Assembly: GCA_014239355.1 (NCBI GenBank)
Contig: JAAZYZ010000056.1
Coordinates: 1 to 37,856, forward strand
Reading direction: 5' to 3'
Source of the DNA: Fidelibacterota bacterium
GTDB taxonomy: Bacteria > Marinisomatota > Marinisomatia > SCGC-AAA003-L08 > TMED6
Length of the DNA stretch: 37,856 nt
Under the pieces are notes generated by a model. That model had not been told where the DNA came from. It worked only from the letters and a program-made list of their open reading frames with translations, and made no database searches. Position 1 is the first letter of the stretch, and the number at the start of each line of letters is the position of its first letter. The position numbers and the translations under genes are program-made. Positions 1 through 7,124 of this stretch are shown in pieces.

Positions 1-642
1 GGAGAAAAAATAGTTCAACTATTAATTCAAAATAAATTAGTAAAAAATATTGCAGATATTTTTGAATTATTACATTCACAAATATCTAGCTTAGATAGAA
101 TGGGTAATAAATCTGCTACTAATATTATTGATTCAATTAATGCATCTAAAAATACTACGATGGCCAGGTTTATTCATGGATTAGGTATTAGAAATGTTGG
201 TAATCATCTTTCAAAAATATTAGAACACCATTTCAATTATAATTTTGATAATTTAATGAAAGCACAATTTGAAGAATTAATTTTAATTGATGAAGTTGGT
301 GATATAGTTGCAGATTCTATTATTAATTACTTTAAAGATGAAAATAATCTTATCATTATTAATCGTTGTTTTGAATTAGGTGTGAATTTTTCAATTCCTA
401 AACAACAATCTAATAAATTAAATGAATATACTTTTGTTATTACAGGAACACTATCAGAATTTACTAGAACTGAAGCAAAAACACTGATTGAAAAAAATGG
501 TGGCATAGTTTCTTCATCTGTTAGCAAAAAAACCAATTTTTTATTATGTGGGGATAGCCCTGGATCGAAATATAAAAAAGCTCAAAAATTAAATGTCAAA
601 ATTATAGATGAATTCAAATTAAAGGATTTGATCAATGGCTAA
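1..642 (+). CDS. ligA: NAD-dependent DNA ligase, C-terminal part (5' truncated by window edge)
   Basis: Frame 1 is open from the first base, so the reading frame enters from outside the window and the internal ATG at 100 is not the start. The 213 visible residues cover the last third of a LigA of usual length near 670. They show the helix-hairpin-helix region (HGLGIRNVG and LIDEVGDIVADSI) that grips DNA, then a C-terminal BRCT domain (YTFVITGTLSEFTRTEAK, NGG, TNFLLCGDSPGSKYKKA). The adenylation domain, OB fold and Cys4 zinc finger lie upstream and cannot be checked. LigA seals nicks in DNA during replication and repair using NAD+. The stop overlaps the start of the next gene by 8 bp, suggesting coupled translation. 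Confidence 0.95.
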   Translation, partial: GEKIVQLLIQNKLVKNIADIFELLHSQISSLDRMGNKSATNIIDSINASKNTTMARFIHGLGIRNVGNHLSKILEHHFNYNFDNLMKAQFEELILIDEVGDIVADSIINYFKDENNLIIINRCFELGVNFSIPKQQSNKLNEYTFVITGTLSEFTRTEAKTLIEKNGGIVSSSVSKKTNFLLCGDSPGSKYKKAQKLNVKIIDEFKLKDLING

Positions 643-961
643 TATTAAAGAAATTGATAGCCTTACACTCAAAAACAAATTAACACAAGATGAAGAATTG
701 GTGTTGATTGATGTTAGAGAACAAACAGAAATAGAAATATGTAAAATAAAAGAAGCAATCCATATCCCAATGGGCGAAATCCCTAATAATATTGATAAAA
801 TTGATAATCAAAATACTATTATTGTAATGTGTAAATCAGGAGGAAGATCTGCGCATGTGTGTCATTATTTAAATGAACAAGGATATCCAAATGTATACAA
901 TTTAAAGGGTGGAATCATTGAGTGGGCATTAACAATTGATAAAAGTATGGATATATATTAA
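635..961 (+). CDS. Single-domain rhodanese-like protein
   Basis: A 108-residue single rhodanese domain. The motif LIDVREQTE is the conserved entry strand, and the active-site loop MCKSGGRS carries Cys66, which would accept persulfide sulfur. The later YPNVYNLKGGIIEW is the typical C-terminal signature. Family members move sulfane sulfur or act as sulfur carriers or phosphatase-like modules; the donor and acceptor cannot be told from sequence. The gene starts inside the end of ligA (8-bp overlap), and its stop codon shares one base with the ATG of the following transporter, so the three are probably one transcription unit. There is no signal peptide, so it is cytoplasmic. Confidence 0.9.
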   Translation: MANIKEIDSLTLKNKLTQDEELVLIDVREQTEIEICKIKEAIHIPMGEIPNNIDKIDNQNTIIVMCKSGGRSAHVCHYLNEQGYPNVYNLKGGIIEWALTIDKSMDIY

Positions 962-1887
962 TGTCAGAAAATTACTTGGGTATTTTATTTGCTCTTTGTG
1001 CATCTGTACTTTGGAGCATTACAGTAATATTGATTAAACCAATTAGTGCAAACATATCGCCATTTCTAATAAATCCTATTAAAAATTCAATTGGTTTTAT
1101 ATTATTTATATTATTATTTATAATGTCTGGTATTCCTTTATGGTATGATAACTTATATGATTATGAATATGCTATTATTTTGTTTAGTGGTGCATTAGGG
1201 ATGTTTTTAGGCGATACTATTTTTATTTATGCCTTAAATAAAATTGGAGCAAATAGGGTGGCAATAGTAGATGCTTTTTCCCCTGTAATCATTTTTTCTT
1301 ATTCACTATTACTACTACCAAACCAAAATCTAAATATTATTCAAATGATTGGTTTTATTATTACCATAATTGGTTTGTTAATTTTAACATATGAAAAAGA
1401 TTATGAGGATATTGATTCTAAAATGAAACGAACTGGTATTTTATTAGTCTTAGGAGCAATGATGTGTACTGGCTTTGGAGTTGTATATTTAAAAACTGTT
1501 TTAAACAGAATTAATGAAGTAGGTTATGATATTAAATTAAATTTATGGGTCACAGCATTTAGGTTAATTCCAGGGGTAATACTATCATGGGGACTTTTTT
1601 TATTTCAAAAAAATAAATCTCAATTAATCAACCCAATTAAAGTAAAAAAGAATTTCATTCCACTATTAATTGCATCTTTTATTGGACCATTTCTTGCATT
1701 GGGATGTTGGATTTTAGGTTATGCTTTTATAGAAAAACCATCACTGGCTAGTATAATAGGACAAACAGCGGTTATTTTTATCGTACTATTATCATGGATA
1801 TTTTTAAAAGAACAATTAACAAAATTACGAATTATATCTACAATATTAGTTTTTATAGGCGTTGTATTAGCAACAATGAATTTATAA
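961..1887 (+). CDS. EamA/DMT-family transporter
   Basis: A 308-residue integral membrane protein with about ten hydrophobic segments, arranged as two EamA repeats (roughly residues 5-140 and 155-305). Characteristic pieces include the opening LFALCASVLWSITVILIKP, GDTIFIYALNKIGANRVA at the end of repeat one, and SIIGQTAVIFIVLLSWIFLKE in repeat two. DMT permeases export or exchange small metabolites in the inner membrane; the substrate is unknown. The ATG overlaps the rhodanese stop by one base. Its 3' end overlaps the oppositely oriented dapF by 6 bp. Confidence 0.88.
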   Translation: MSENYLGILFALCASVLWSITVILIKPISANISPFLINPIKNSIGFILFILLFIMSGIPLWYDNLYDYEYAIILFSGALGMFLGDTIFIYALNKIGANRVAIVDAFSPVIIFSYSLLLLPNQNLNIIQMIGFIITIIGLLILTYEKDYEDIDSKMKRTGILLVLGAMMCTGFGVVYLKTVLNRINEVGYDIKLNLWVTAFRLIPGVILSWGLFLFQKNKSQLINPIKVKKNFIPLLIASFIGPFLALGCWILGYAFIEKPSLASIIGQTAVIFIVLLSWIFLKEQLTKLRIISTILVFIGVVLATMNL

Positions 1888-2655
1888 TGTCCAATCTTCT
1901 TCTGGCTCTAAATGGGCTGGGCCACTTAACCATACATCACTCCAATTCTCATTAAAAATCAAGTCTAATTCTCCTCCAGGGACAGAAATTTTAACTGGCG
2001 ATTTGATTCTATCCTCTTTAAATGCATAATATGCAGCTGCTACTGAACCTGAGCCACATGACATTACCATATCTTCTATACCTTTTTCATAAGTCTTAAC
2101 AATAATGTGATGTTTGTTCATAATTTTTAAAAAATTTACATTTACTCCACCATCTGATTTAAATAACTGGTTATTTCTAATTTTACGACCTTTAGATTTA
2201 ACCTGATGAGAATTCATTTGATCAACCAATGTGACAAAATGTTTTGCACCTGAATCAATAAATTTACCACGATAACCACAAGGATCAATATCTGTCGTTT
2301 TAAAAGTTGGTGTCTTCATTGATAATTCAATTAAATCAGGGCTTGTAATTTTAATGTGGTGAGCCCCATCACCAGTTATAAAATATATATTTTTATGACA
2401 GTGATTTTTTTGAAACATAAATAAAGCAGCGCATCTTGCTCCATTTGCACACATTGTTTCCCAAGAACCATCATTATTAAAATAATCCATTTGATAATCA
2501 TAATTTTTATGATCCGAAATTAATAATAATCCATCTGTCTTAAATTCTGTGCAGATTTTTGAAATTTGAGTTTTAATTAAAGTATGATTTTGATTATCAT
2601 ATATAATAATAAAAGAATTTTCTGTTCCATGTGATTTGGTAATTTTTATTTTCAT
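1882..2655 (-). CDS. dapF: Diaminopimelate epimerase
   Basis: Interconverts LL- and meso-diaminopimelate for lysine and peptidoglycan synthesis, in the cytoplasm. Both catalytic cysteines are visible: Cys69 in MCANGARC and Cys200 in MSCGSGSVAAA, the latter preceded by the conserved TYEKGIED. The N-terminal HGTENSFI corresponds to the usual HGxGNDF, with Ser in place of Asp. The length (257 aa) is normal for bacterial DapF. I chose the ATG at 2655; a TTG one codon upstream (2658) is in frame but less likely. It is divergent from the membrane protein at 2713, with a short AT-rich promoter gap of 57 bp, and overlaps the 3' end of the EamA gene. Confidence 0.93.
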   Translation of the reverse strand: MKIKITKSHGTENSFIIIYDNQNHTLIKTQISKICTEFKTDGLLLISDHKNYDYQMDYFNNDGSWETMCANGARCAALFMFQKNHCHKNIYFITGDGAHHIKITSPDLIELSMKTPTFKTTDIDPCGYRGKFIDSGAKHFVTLVDQMNSHQVKSKGRKIRNNQLFKSDGGVNVNFLKIMNKHHIIVKTYEKGIEDMVMSCGSGSVAAAYYAFKEDRIKSPVKISVPGGELDLIFNENWSDVWLSGPAHLEPEEDWTL

Positions 2656-2712
2656 CAACTATTAGAGTATTATTTTTTATAAATTATATTAGAATAAGAT
2701 TAGTATTTATTT

Positions 2713-3429
2713 ATGAATATAGAAATATTATTATCAAAAAGTATCAATAAATTTAAAGAGACTATTCAAACAATAGCTCCATTAATTATACTGTATACAA
2801 TTCTATCTTATCTTTTTACACCACCAATATTGCGCACCTATCAATTGGATCAAAATTTTGAAATAATATTAACTCAAATAAATAGTCAAGATATAATATT
2901 TAGTATCTTATTAATTGCCATTTTTAATCTATACACAATTATAATTAATCAATTTATTTTTATAAATATTAAAAAAACAATCTTCAAAATATCTGATACG
3001 TTTAGCATATTAGTATTATTATTTATTATCTACTTAATATTGTGTATTAGTTTTGTATTAATGATTTTTATTATTCCAATACCAGATCTAGTTTTCATAT
3101 TATTAATCATATTATATGTGGCATTATTTTTGACAATATATATTAAGATGGATTATAATAAATCATATTTAGAAAGTTTAGTTATAGGATACATGTTATT
3201 TACTAAAAATGTAACATCAATCCTAAAATTACTTTTAATCCATGGGCTTGCATTAATCCTTATCATATATGCTATGGTAATGGTAGGTCTAATTGCTACA
3301 CAAATATTAGGTACGCTCAGTATTATATTAATTAATCTTTTGTTTTATTTTGCATCTTATTTATTATCAATTATATGGATTTATTTTTACTTTAGTTTAG
3401 ATAATGACTTTATTATTAAGAAAAATTAA
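2713..3429 (+). CDS. Uncharacterised multi-pass membrane protein
   Basis: A 238-residue, very hydrophobic protein rich in Ile and Leu with about six predicted membrane segments (roughly residues 20-38, 62-84, 97-145 as two, 170-195, 203-230). I do not recognise a family. The layout, an N-terminal amphipathic stretch followed by long TM hairpins, is loosely reminiscent of inner-membrane proteins with DUF-type or glycerophosphodiester-phosphodiesterase-type membrane domains, but no diagnostic motif supports this. The bolA-family gene begins within its last 26 bp in another frame, so the two are probably co-transcribed. Confidence 0.7.
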   Translation: MNIEILLSKSINKFKETIQTIAPLIILYTILSYLFTPPILRTYQLDQNFEIILTQINSQDIIFSILLIAIFNLYTIIINQFIFINIKKTIFKISDTFSILVLLFIIYLILCISFVLMIFIIPIPDLVFILLIILYVALFLTIYIKMDYNKSYLESLVIGYMLFTKNVTSILKLLLIHGLALILIIYAMVMVGLIATQILGTLSIILINLLFYFASYLLSIIWIYFYFSLDNDFIIKKN

Positions 3430-3706
3430 TGCTCGTATGAATGTTCCAGAACAAATAAAACATAAACTACACAGCTTCTTTAATATATCAGAATTGATTT
3501 TAATTGACGATTCTCATAAACATAAGAATCATAAAAAAGATACTTCAGGTGGCCATTTTAAATTATTAATAGTATCAGATGATTTTATAAATGTCCCCTT
3601 AATTAAAAGACATAGATTAATTTATGAGGCATTAAAGGAAATGATTAAGATTGATATACATGCACTTTCAATTAAAGCAGAAACAATTGAGGAATATAAT
3701 AACTAG
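3404..3706 (+). CDS. BolA-family protein
   Basis: A small (100 aa) BolA/IbaG-like domain. The signature runs from ELILIDDSHKHKNH through GGHFKLLIVSDDF and LIKRHRLIYEAL to IHALSIKAETIEEY. In well-studied bacteria and mitochondria BolA proteins partner monothiol glutaredoxins in Fe-S cluster handling and may bind DNA through a class II KH-like fold. No glutaredoxin gene is in this window. The ATG at 3404 gives a 26-bp overlap with the upstream membrane-protein gene; the internal ATG at 3437 (MNVPEQIKHKL) matches where most BolA proteins begin and is a real alternative. It is convergent with nrdJb. Confidence 0.88.
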   Translation: MTLLLRKINARMNVPEQIKHKLHSFFNISELILIDDSHKHKNHKKDTSGGHFKLLIVSDDFINVPLIKRHRLIYEALKEMIKIDIHALSIKAETIEEYNN

Positions 3707-3726
3707 GAGTAATTAGCTCTTTTTAT
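3705..3726. terminator. Candidate short terminator hairpin after bolA
   Basis: AGGAG (3705-3709) can pair with CTCTT (3717-3721) as a 5-bp stem with one G-U pair and a 7-nt loop, followed on the plus strand by TTTATTTA. It sits exactly at the bolA stop codon, in the 16-bp gap to the convergent nrdJb. The stem is short, so this is a weak call. Confidence 0.3.
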
Positions 3727-4334
3727 TTATCGCATTTGCTATAACCACACGCCATACACGAATCACACCCATTTTCTGTTTTTAACGTTTTTGAATCACA
3801 ATCAGGACAAATTTTAAAAGCATTATTTTCAAAATCATCATTGGAGGTGGTAGGGGGATTAATTGAAACAGCCCCATCATTTTCAGGACTCCATGAAGAT
3901 GGCTTATCAATTATATTAACATCATAGAAAAATCTTTCAATAACATCTGCAATTTCAGCATAAAATGAATGATAATATTTTCCTTCCTTAAATGAGCCGC
4001 CATTAGGATCAAAAATACCTTGCAATTCCTCTAAAATAAACATTGGATTAGCAGAACGTCTAAATATTGCAGAAATTAATCTAGTTAAAACAACATACTC
4101 AGGAGCTCTAGTTAAATCTTTAGAATTGATAAAAATTTCAATTGGTCGAATGTGTTCATCGTGTTTAATAAAACTTAACGTAACAAAAACAGAATTTTTT
4201 ATAAAAGCACTTTTAAGCTTATATACTTTTGCGTCTACTACTTCAGGTCTTATACTTTTAGGGTCGGTCTTATACTGTTGAGTCGAATTTTCTGAAATTT
4301 CTTTAATTTTTGCCCCTGGAGGTAATTTAAACAT
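3723..4334 (-). CDS. nrdJb: Class II ribonucleotide reductase, separate C-terminal subunit (TSCPD domain plus Cys-rich tail)
   Basis: A 203-residue protein corresponding to the C-terminal part of B12-dependent ribonucleotide reductases. Residues about 35-135 match the TSCPD-type domain (FVTLSFI, EIFINSKDL, LTRLISAIFRR, GGSFKEGKYYHSF). The end carries six cysteines (Cys176, 179, 190, 193, 196, 201) as CPDC, GCDSCMACGYSKC. In full-length NrdJ such a tail shuttles electrons from thioredoxin to the active-site disulfide; some of these cysteines may also bind metal. The gene overlaps nrdJa by 8 bp, so both are translated together. This resembles the nrdJa/nrdJb split known from Pseudomonas, and the break is a clean gene boundary with its own ATG rather than a decayed frameshift. 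Confidence 0.87.
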   Translation of the reverse strand: MFKLPPGAKIKEISENSTQQYKTDPKSIRPEVVDAKVYKLKSAFIKNSVFVTLSFIKHDEHIRPIEIFINSKDLTRAPEYVVLTRLISAIFRRSANPMFILEELQGIFDPNGGSFKEGKYYHSFYAEIADVIERFFYDVNIIDKPSSWSPENDGAVSINPPTTSNDDFENNAFKICPDCDSKTLKTENGCDSCMACGYSKCDK

Positions 4335-6816
4335 TATTTACCTCCTCTTTAATTACTGGTTGTGGCATAGTATCAGGTTGGCTTGATAAATTATGCATAT
4401 GATGATATAGGGTTGTCAACCTCCCATACTCATTTTTAATTACATAATCTCCACGTACTTCGATTTTTTCACCTTCTTCATTTACAATCTCAAATTTCTT
4501 GTCTTTGTATGCCTGAAATGGTGTTAATTTATTATCAACACTTAAAATTGGGAAACGACTGCCATCCCTATATATAGTAACACCTTTTAATTTCTTTTGC
4601 CATGCCATAAAATAAATATCAGATATTACTTCTGGTTCAACATCTTCTGGAAGATTAATAGTAGATGAAATACTATGATCAATATATTTTTGAATGACTC
4701 CTTGAATTTTAACTCTTTTATCAGGAATTACGGCATGTGCAGTTCTAAAAAAATAGCTAGGTAATGTTTCTTCTTCTTCAGCACTATTTTTAATATCCAT
4801 TAAATCCATATAAGCTTGAACAGTAGAATGAAATACTTTAAATCGTTTATTGAAAGATTCCGATCTCCTAGTATAAGAAACAGCAAAAATTGGTTCAACT
4901 CCACCAGAAACTCCAATATAATTTTTACCATTAATTTCATAACCAAGCACAATATTAGATATGGAACCCGTTGGTGCTATAGACATAATAGCAATATTTC
5001 TTAAGCCATTCTTAGTAATTAAGCTTTTAGTTTGATCATTTAACGCTTCTTGATAAAATGGACATTCTTTATATCCATTTAAATTAAATATAGGTGAAGG
5101 TTCTTTTTCTTTAGCTATCATAGCAGATGCCTGATAAGCAGCATTTGTAATAAACTCCATTACCTGATCTATTATATCCATTGAATCATCAGAATCATAA
5201 GAAATTCCTAGCTGATTTAACATATCAGCAATACCCATGACACCTAAACCTAACCTACGTGTTTCTTTAGCAGCCAACCTTTGCTTCTCAAGCGCATTTA
5301 AATCTTCATTCCAAGTTACAACATTATCTAAAAATCGTACTAAAAGTTGTGTTGATTCAGCTAGTTGATCCCAATTAATCCGCGCATTATTATGATAACC
5401 ATCAATTACAAAACGTGATAAATTAAGTGAACCTAAATTACAAGCTCCACCATCTTCTAATGGGACTTCTGCACAAGGATTCGTACTAACAATAGGTCTG
5501 CCTACATAATTTGATGGAGAATAGTCAGACATAGTACTCCAAAAAATTATTCCAGGTTCTGCAGTTTTATAATTTCCTTCAACAAATTCATCCCATACAG
5601 ATCGTGCTTTTACTAATTGTTTAATTTCACCGGTATCTTCATTCTGAAAATACAACATAAAATCACCCGCTTGTCTAATAGCTAGCTCACTATCATCACA
5701 ATTTACTTTATAATCTCCAAATTTATTTCTACACTGAACATCATCTACAAGTTTTTTACTAATAGTTTGATTATGTTCTGATTTTAACCATTTTTTCATG
5801 GCTGCAAAGCTTTCAAATGTTTTAATTAATTCAAAATCTTCAACTTTTTTTGAAGGCATTTTAACAGAAAAATGATCATATTGATTAGCAGTGCTTTCAG
5901 ACGTTTTTTTATTTAAATAAACTAAATAAGTATCTGAACTATATTTTCTTTCTTCATCAACAGCACTCATAAATTCATCACTAACTTTAATTGATATATT
6001 AGCAAAACGTACCTGTGTATTTTCCATAACTTGTTTTTTAATTGTATCAAGTTCAAATTCATCAAATAACCCTGACCAATTACATTGCTCAACAATCTGA
6101 TTAGTTACCCAATTTGGAGTCTTTTTCACTTTTAAAAAATGCATTACATCAGGATGTTTTACATCAATGGTTAACATTAATGCTCCTCTACGGCCACTTT
6201 GTCCAATTAGACCAGTTGTTAATGAATAAAGTTCCATAAATGATACAGCCCCTGTAGAACTATCTGCTGCATTATGTACAATTGCATCTTTTGGCCTCAG
6301 GCAAGAAATATCCACCCCAATTCCACCACCATAAGAATAGGTCCTAGCACATTCAAATGCAGCTTTATAGATGGAATCAATATCATCCTGATCAATTTGA
6401 GAAACAAAACAATTAGCAAGAGTTTTTAATCTATATAAATCACCTGCTCCTGCTAAAACACGGCCTCCTGCAATAAATCTACCCTCGAATAATTCATTAT
6501 AAAAACGTTCAGAAAATTCTTTCTGTTTCGAAGGGGTATCTTCAACTGTAGACAAAAAAGAAGCTAAACGTTTAAATACATCTTCTGGTTTATCTTCAAT
6601 TAAATCATTATTTAAATCTTTAACATAATATTTTTTACTATATATATTTTTTGCTAACTCATTTTCATCTAAATAATTTTCATGTACTTTAACTGTATTA
6701 TTGTCTTGCAAACTGCTAATATAATCATATAAACGCTTATAAGTTGAAATTCGTTTTTTGCCAATAATTTTATTTGTTTTGCCATCATGGGCGAACATAA
6801 GAGGGAAATTTTTCAT
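4327..6816 (-). CDS. nrdJa: Adenosylcobalamin-dependent (class II) ribonucleoside-diphosphate reductase, catalytic chain
   Basis: An 829-residue catalytic chain that makes deoxyribonucleotides using coenzyme B12 as radical source, so it needs no oxygen and no NrdB partner. Cys136 (NCFVSQ), Cys448 (STNPCAEVPL) and Cys459 (GGACNLGSLNL) match the two redox cysteines and the thiyl-radical cysteine of the family; the 11-residue spacing of the last pair is as expected. Other landmarks are YGGGIGVDIS, STGAVSFMELY, GRRGALM and IAPTGSISNI. About 110 residues more than in compact NrdJ enzymes lie between HPDVMHFLK and NPCAE. The redox tail is on the separate downstream gene, which overlaps by 8 bp. The start has AAGGAG 13 bp upstream, a rather long spacing. 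Two NrdR-box-like operators lie in its promoter. Confidence 0.95.
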   Translation of the reverse strand: MKNFPLMFAHDGKTNKIIGKKRISTYKRLYDYISSLQDNNTVKVHENYLDENELAKNIYSKKYYVKDLNNDLIEDKPEDVFKRLASFLSTVEDTPSKQKEFSERFYNELFEGRFIAGGRVLAGAGDLYRLKTLANCFVSQIDQDDIDSIYKAAFECARTYSYGGGIGVDISCLRPKDAIVHNAADSSTGAVSFMELYSLTTGLIGQSGRRGALMLTIDVKHPDVMHFLKVKKTPNWVTNQIVEQCNWSGLFDEFELDTIKKQVMENTQVRFANISIKVSDEFMSAVDEERKYSSDTYLVYLNKKTSESTANQYDHFSVKMPSKKVEDFELIKTFESFAAMKKWLKSEHNQTISKKLVDDVQCRNKFGDYKVNCDDSELAIRQAGDFMLYFQNEDTGEIKQLVKARSVWDEFVEGNYKTAEPGIIFWSTMSDYSPSNYVGRPIVSTNPCAEVPLEDGGACNLGSLNLSRFVIDGYHNNARINWDQLAESTQLLVRFLDNVVTWNEDLNALEKQRLAAKETRRLGLGVMGIADMLNQLGISYDSDDSMDIIDQVMEFITNAAYQASAMIAKEKEPSPIFNLNGYKECPFYQEALNDQTKSLITKNGLRNIAIMSIAPTGSISNIVLGYEINGKNYIGVSGGVEPIFAVSYTRRSESFNKRFKVFHSTVQAYMDLMDIKNSAEEEETLPSYFFRTAHAVIPDKRVKIQGVIQKYIDHSISSTINLPEDVEPEVISDIYFMAWQKKLKGVTIYRDGSRFPILSVDNKLTPFQAYKDKKFEIVNEEGEKIEVRGDYVIKNEYGRLTTLYHHMHNLSSQPDTMPQPVIKEEVNNV

Positions 6817-6947
6817 AAACTACAGACGGCTCCTTAAGTATTACAGTATTATTATTTTTAAAATCACAAGCAAGCGTTACTAGTGAGTGTTAAATTTAGT
6901 TACAGTGCTTTTAAACTATTTCTCGTCGAGGGCATCAAGCAAAAGGT
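6817..6947 (-). promoter_or_regulatory. Long non-coding leader of nrdJa, possibly structured RNA
   Basis: About 130 nt separate the inner NrdR box from the nrdJa ATG, with no ORF. The stretch is less AT-biased than other gaps in the window. Possible local pairings include TAGTT with AACTA (with an AAA/TTT extension across a 2-nt bulge), a tight CTC-GAC-GAG hairpin, and repeated CTGTA and TTGCTTG elements. AAGGAG of the ribosome site lies near the 3' end. No canonical cobalamin-riboswitch B12 box is evident. I recall a candidate RNA motif named after nrdJ from comparative genomics, but I cannot verify a match. Confidence 0.35.
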
Positions 6948-6963
6948 ATACAAGATATAGTAA
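6948..6963 (-). promoter_or_regulatory. NrdR box, promoter-distal copy (downstream side)
   Basis: On the minus strand this reads TTACTATATCTTGTAT, matching 12 of 16 positions of the NrdR consensus acaCwAtATaTwGtgt, including the central CTATAT core and the TTGT half. It sits 30 bp, centre to centre, from the stronger box at 6978-6993. Tandem boxes about three helical turns apart are the classic NrdR arrangement before nrd genes. Confidence 0.65.
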
Positions 6964-6974
6964 TAAGCAATAAA

Positions 6975-7004
6975 AATATACTGTATATAGTGTTTGTACG
7001 CCAA
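6975..7004 (-). promoter_or_regulatory. Candidate nrdJa promoter
   Basis: TTGGCG (6999-7004) and TATATT (6975-6980) on the minus strand are separated by 18 bp, a plausible -35/-10 pair. A Bacteroidetes-style reading is also possible (TTTG, then TATATTTT). Initiation near 6968 would give a leader of about 150 nt. The call is helped by the NrdR box lying on the -10 element, but in DNA this AT-rich such matches arise easily. Confidence 0.4.
6978..6993 (-). promoter_or_regulatory. NrdR box, strong copy overlapping the nrdJ promoter
   Basis: On the minus strand this reads ACACTATATACAGTAT, matching 14 of 16 positions of the NrdR consensus acaCwAtATaTwGtgt. It overlaps the candidate -10 element of nrdJa, where binding of the ATP/dATP-sensing repressor NrdR would block initiation. 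Its partner lies at 6948-6963. The nrdR gene itself is not in the window. Confidence 0.75.
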
Positions 7005-7016
7005 ACATTATTTTTC

Positions 7017-7066
7017 ATTTTTAATAAAAAAAATTTTTTTTAGAAGAGATTTTTAATAAAAAAATT
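7017..7066. repeat. Phased A-tract direct repeat upstream of gltA
   Basis: ATTTTTAATAAAAAAA occurs at 7017 and again at 7049, a 32-bp period close to three helical turns; the first copy runs into a perfect A8T8 palindrome (7026-7041). Such phased A-tracts usually bend DNA and can act as UP-like promoter elements. They lie between the NrdR boxes and gltA. The sequence is low complexity, so the repeat could be chance. Confidence 0.45.
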
Positions 7067-7124
7067 ATTAAATTATTATAGCATTTAGGTGTCTTATTAA
7101 ATTCAACAGGAAATAAGTGTAAAA

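Noticed and set aside
327..536. Minus-strand ORF inside ligA
   Set aside because: It is a shadow of the BRCT-coding region.
6817..6947. Canonical cobalamin riboswitch before nrdJ
   Set aside because: GCACTGTAAC looks faintly like part of the B12 riboswitch core, but the B12 box and surrounding conserved helices are not recognisable.
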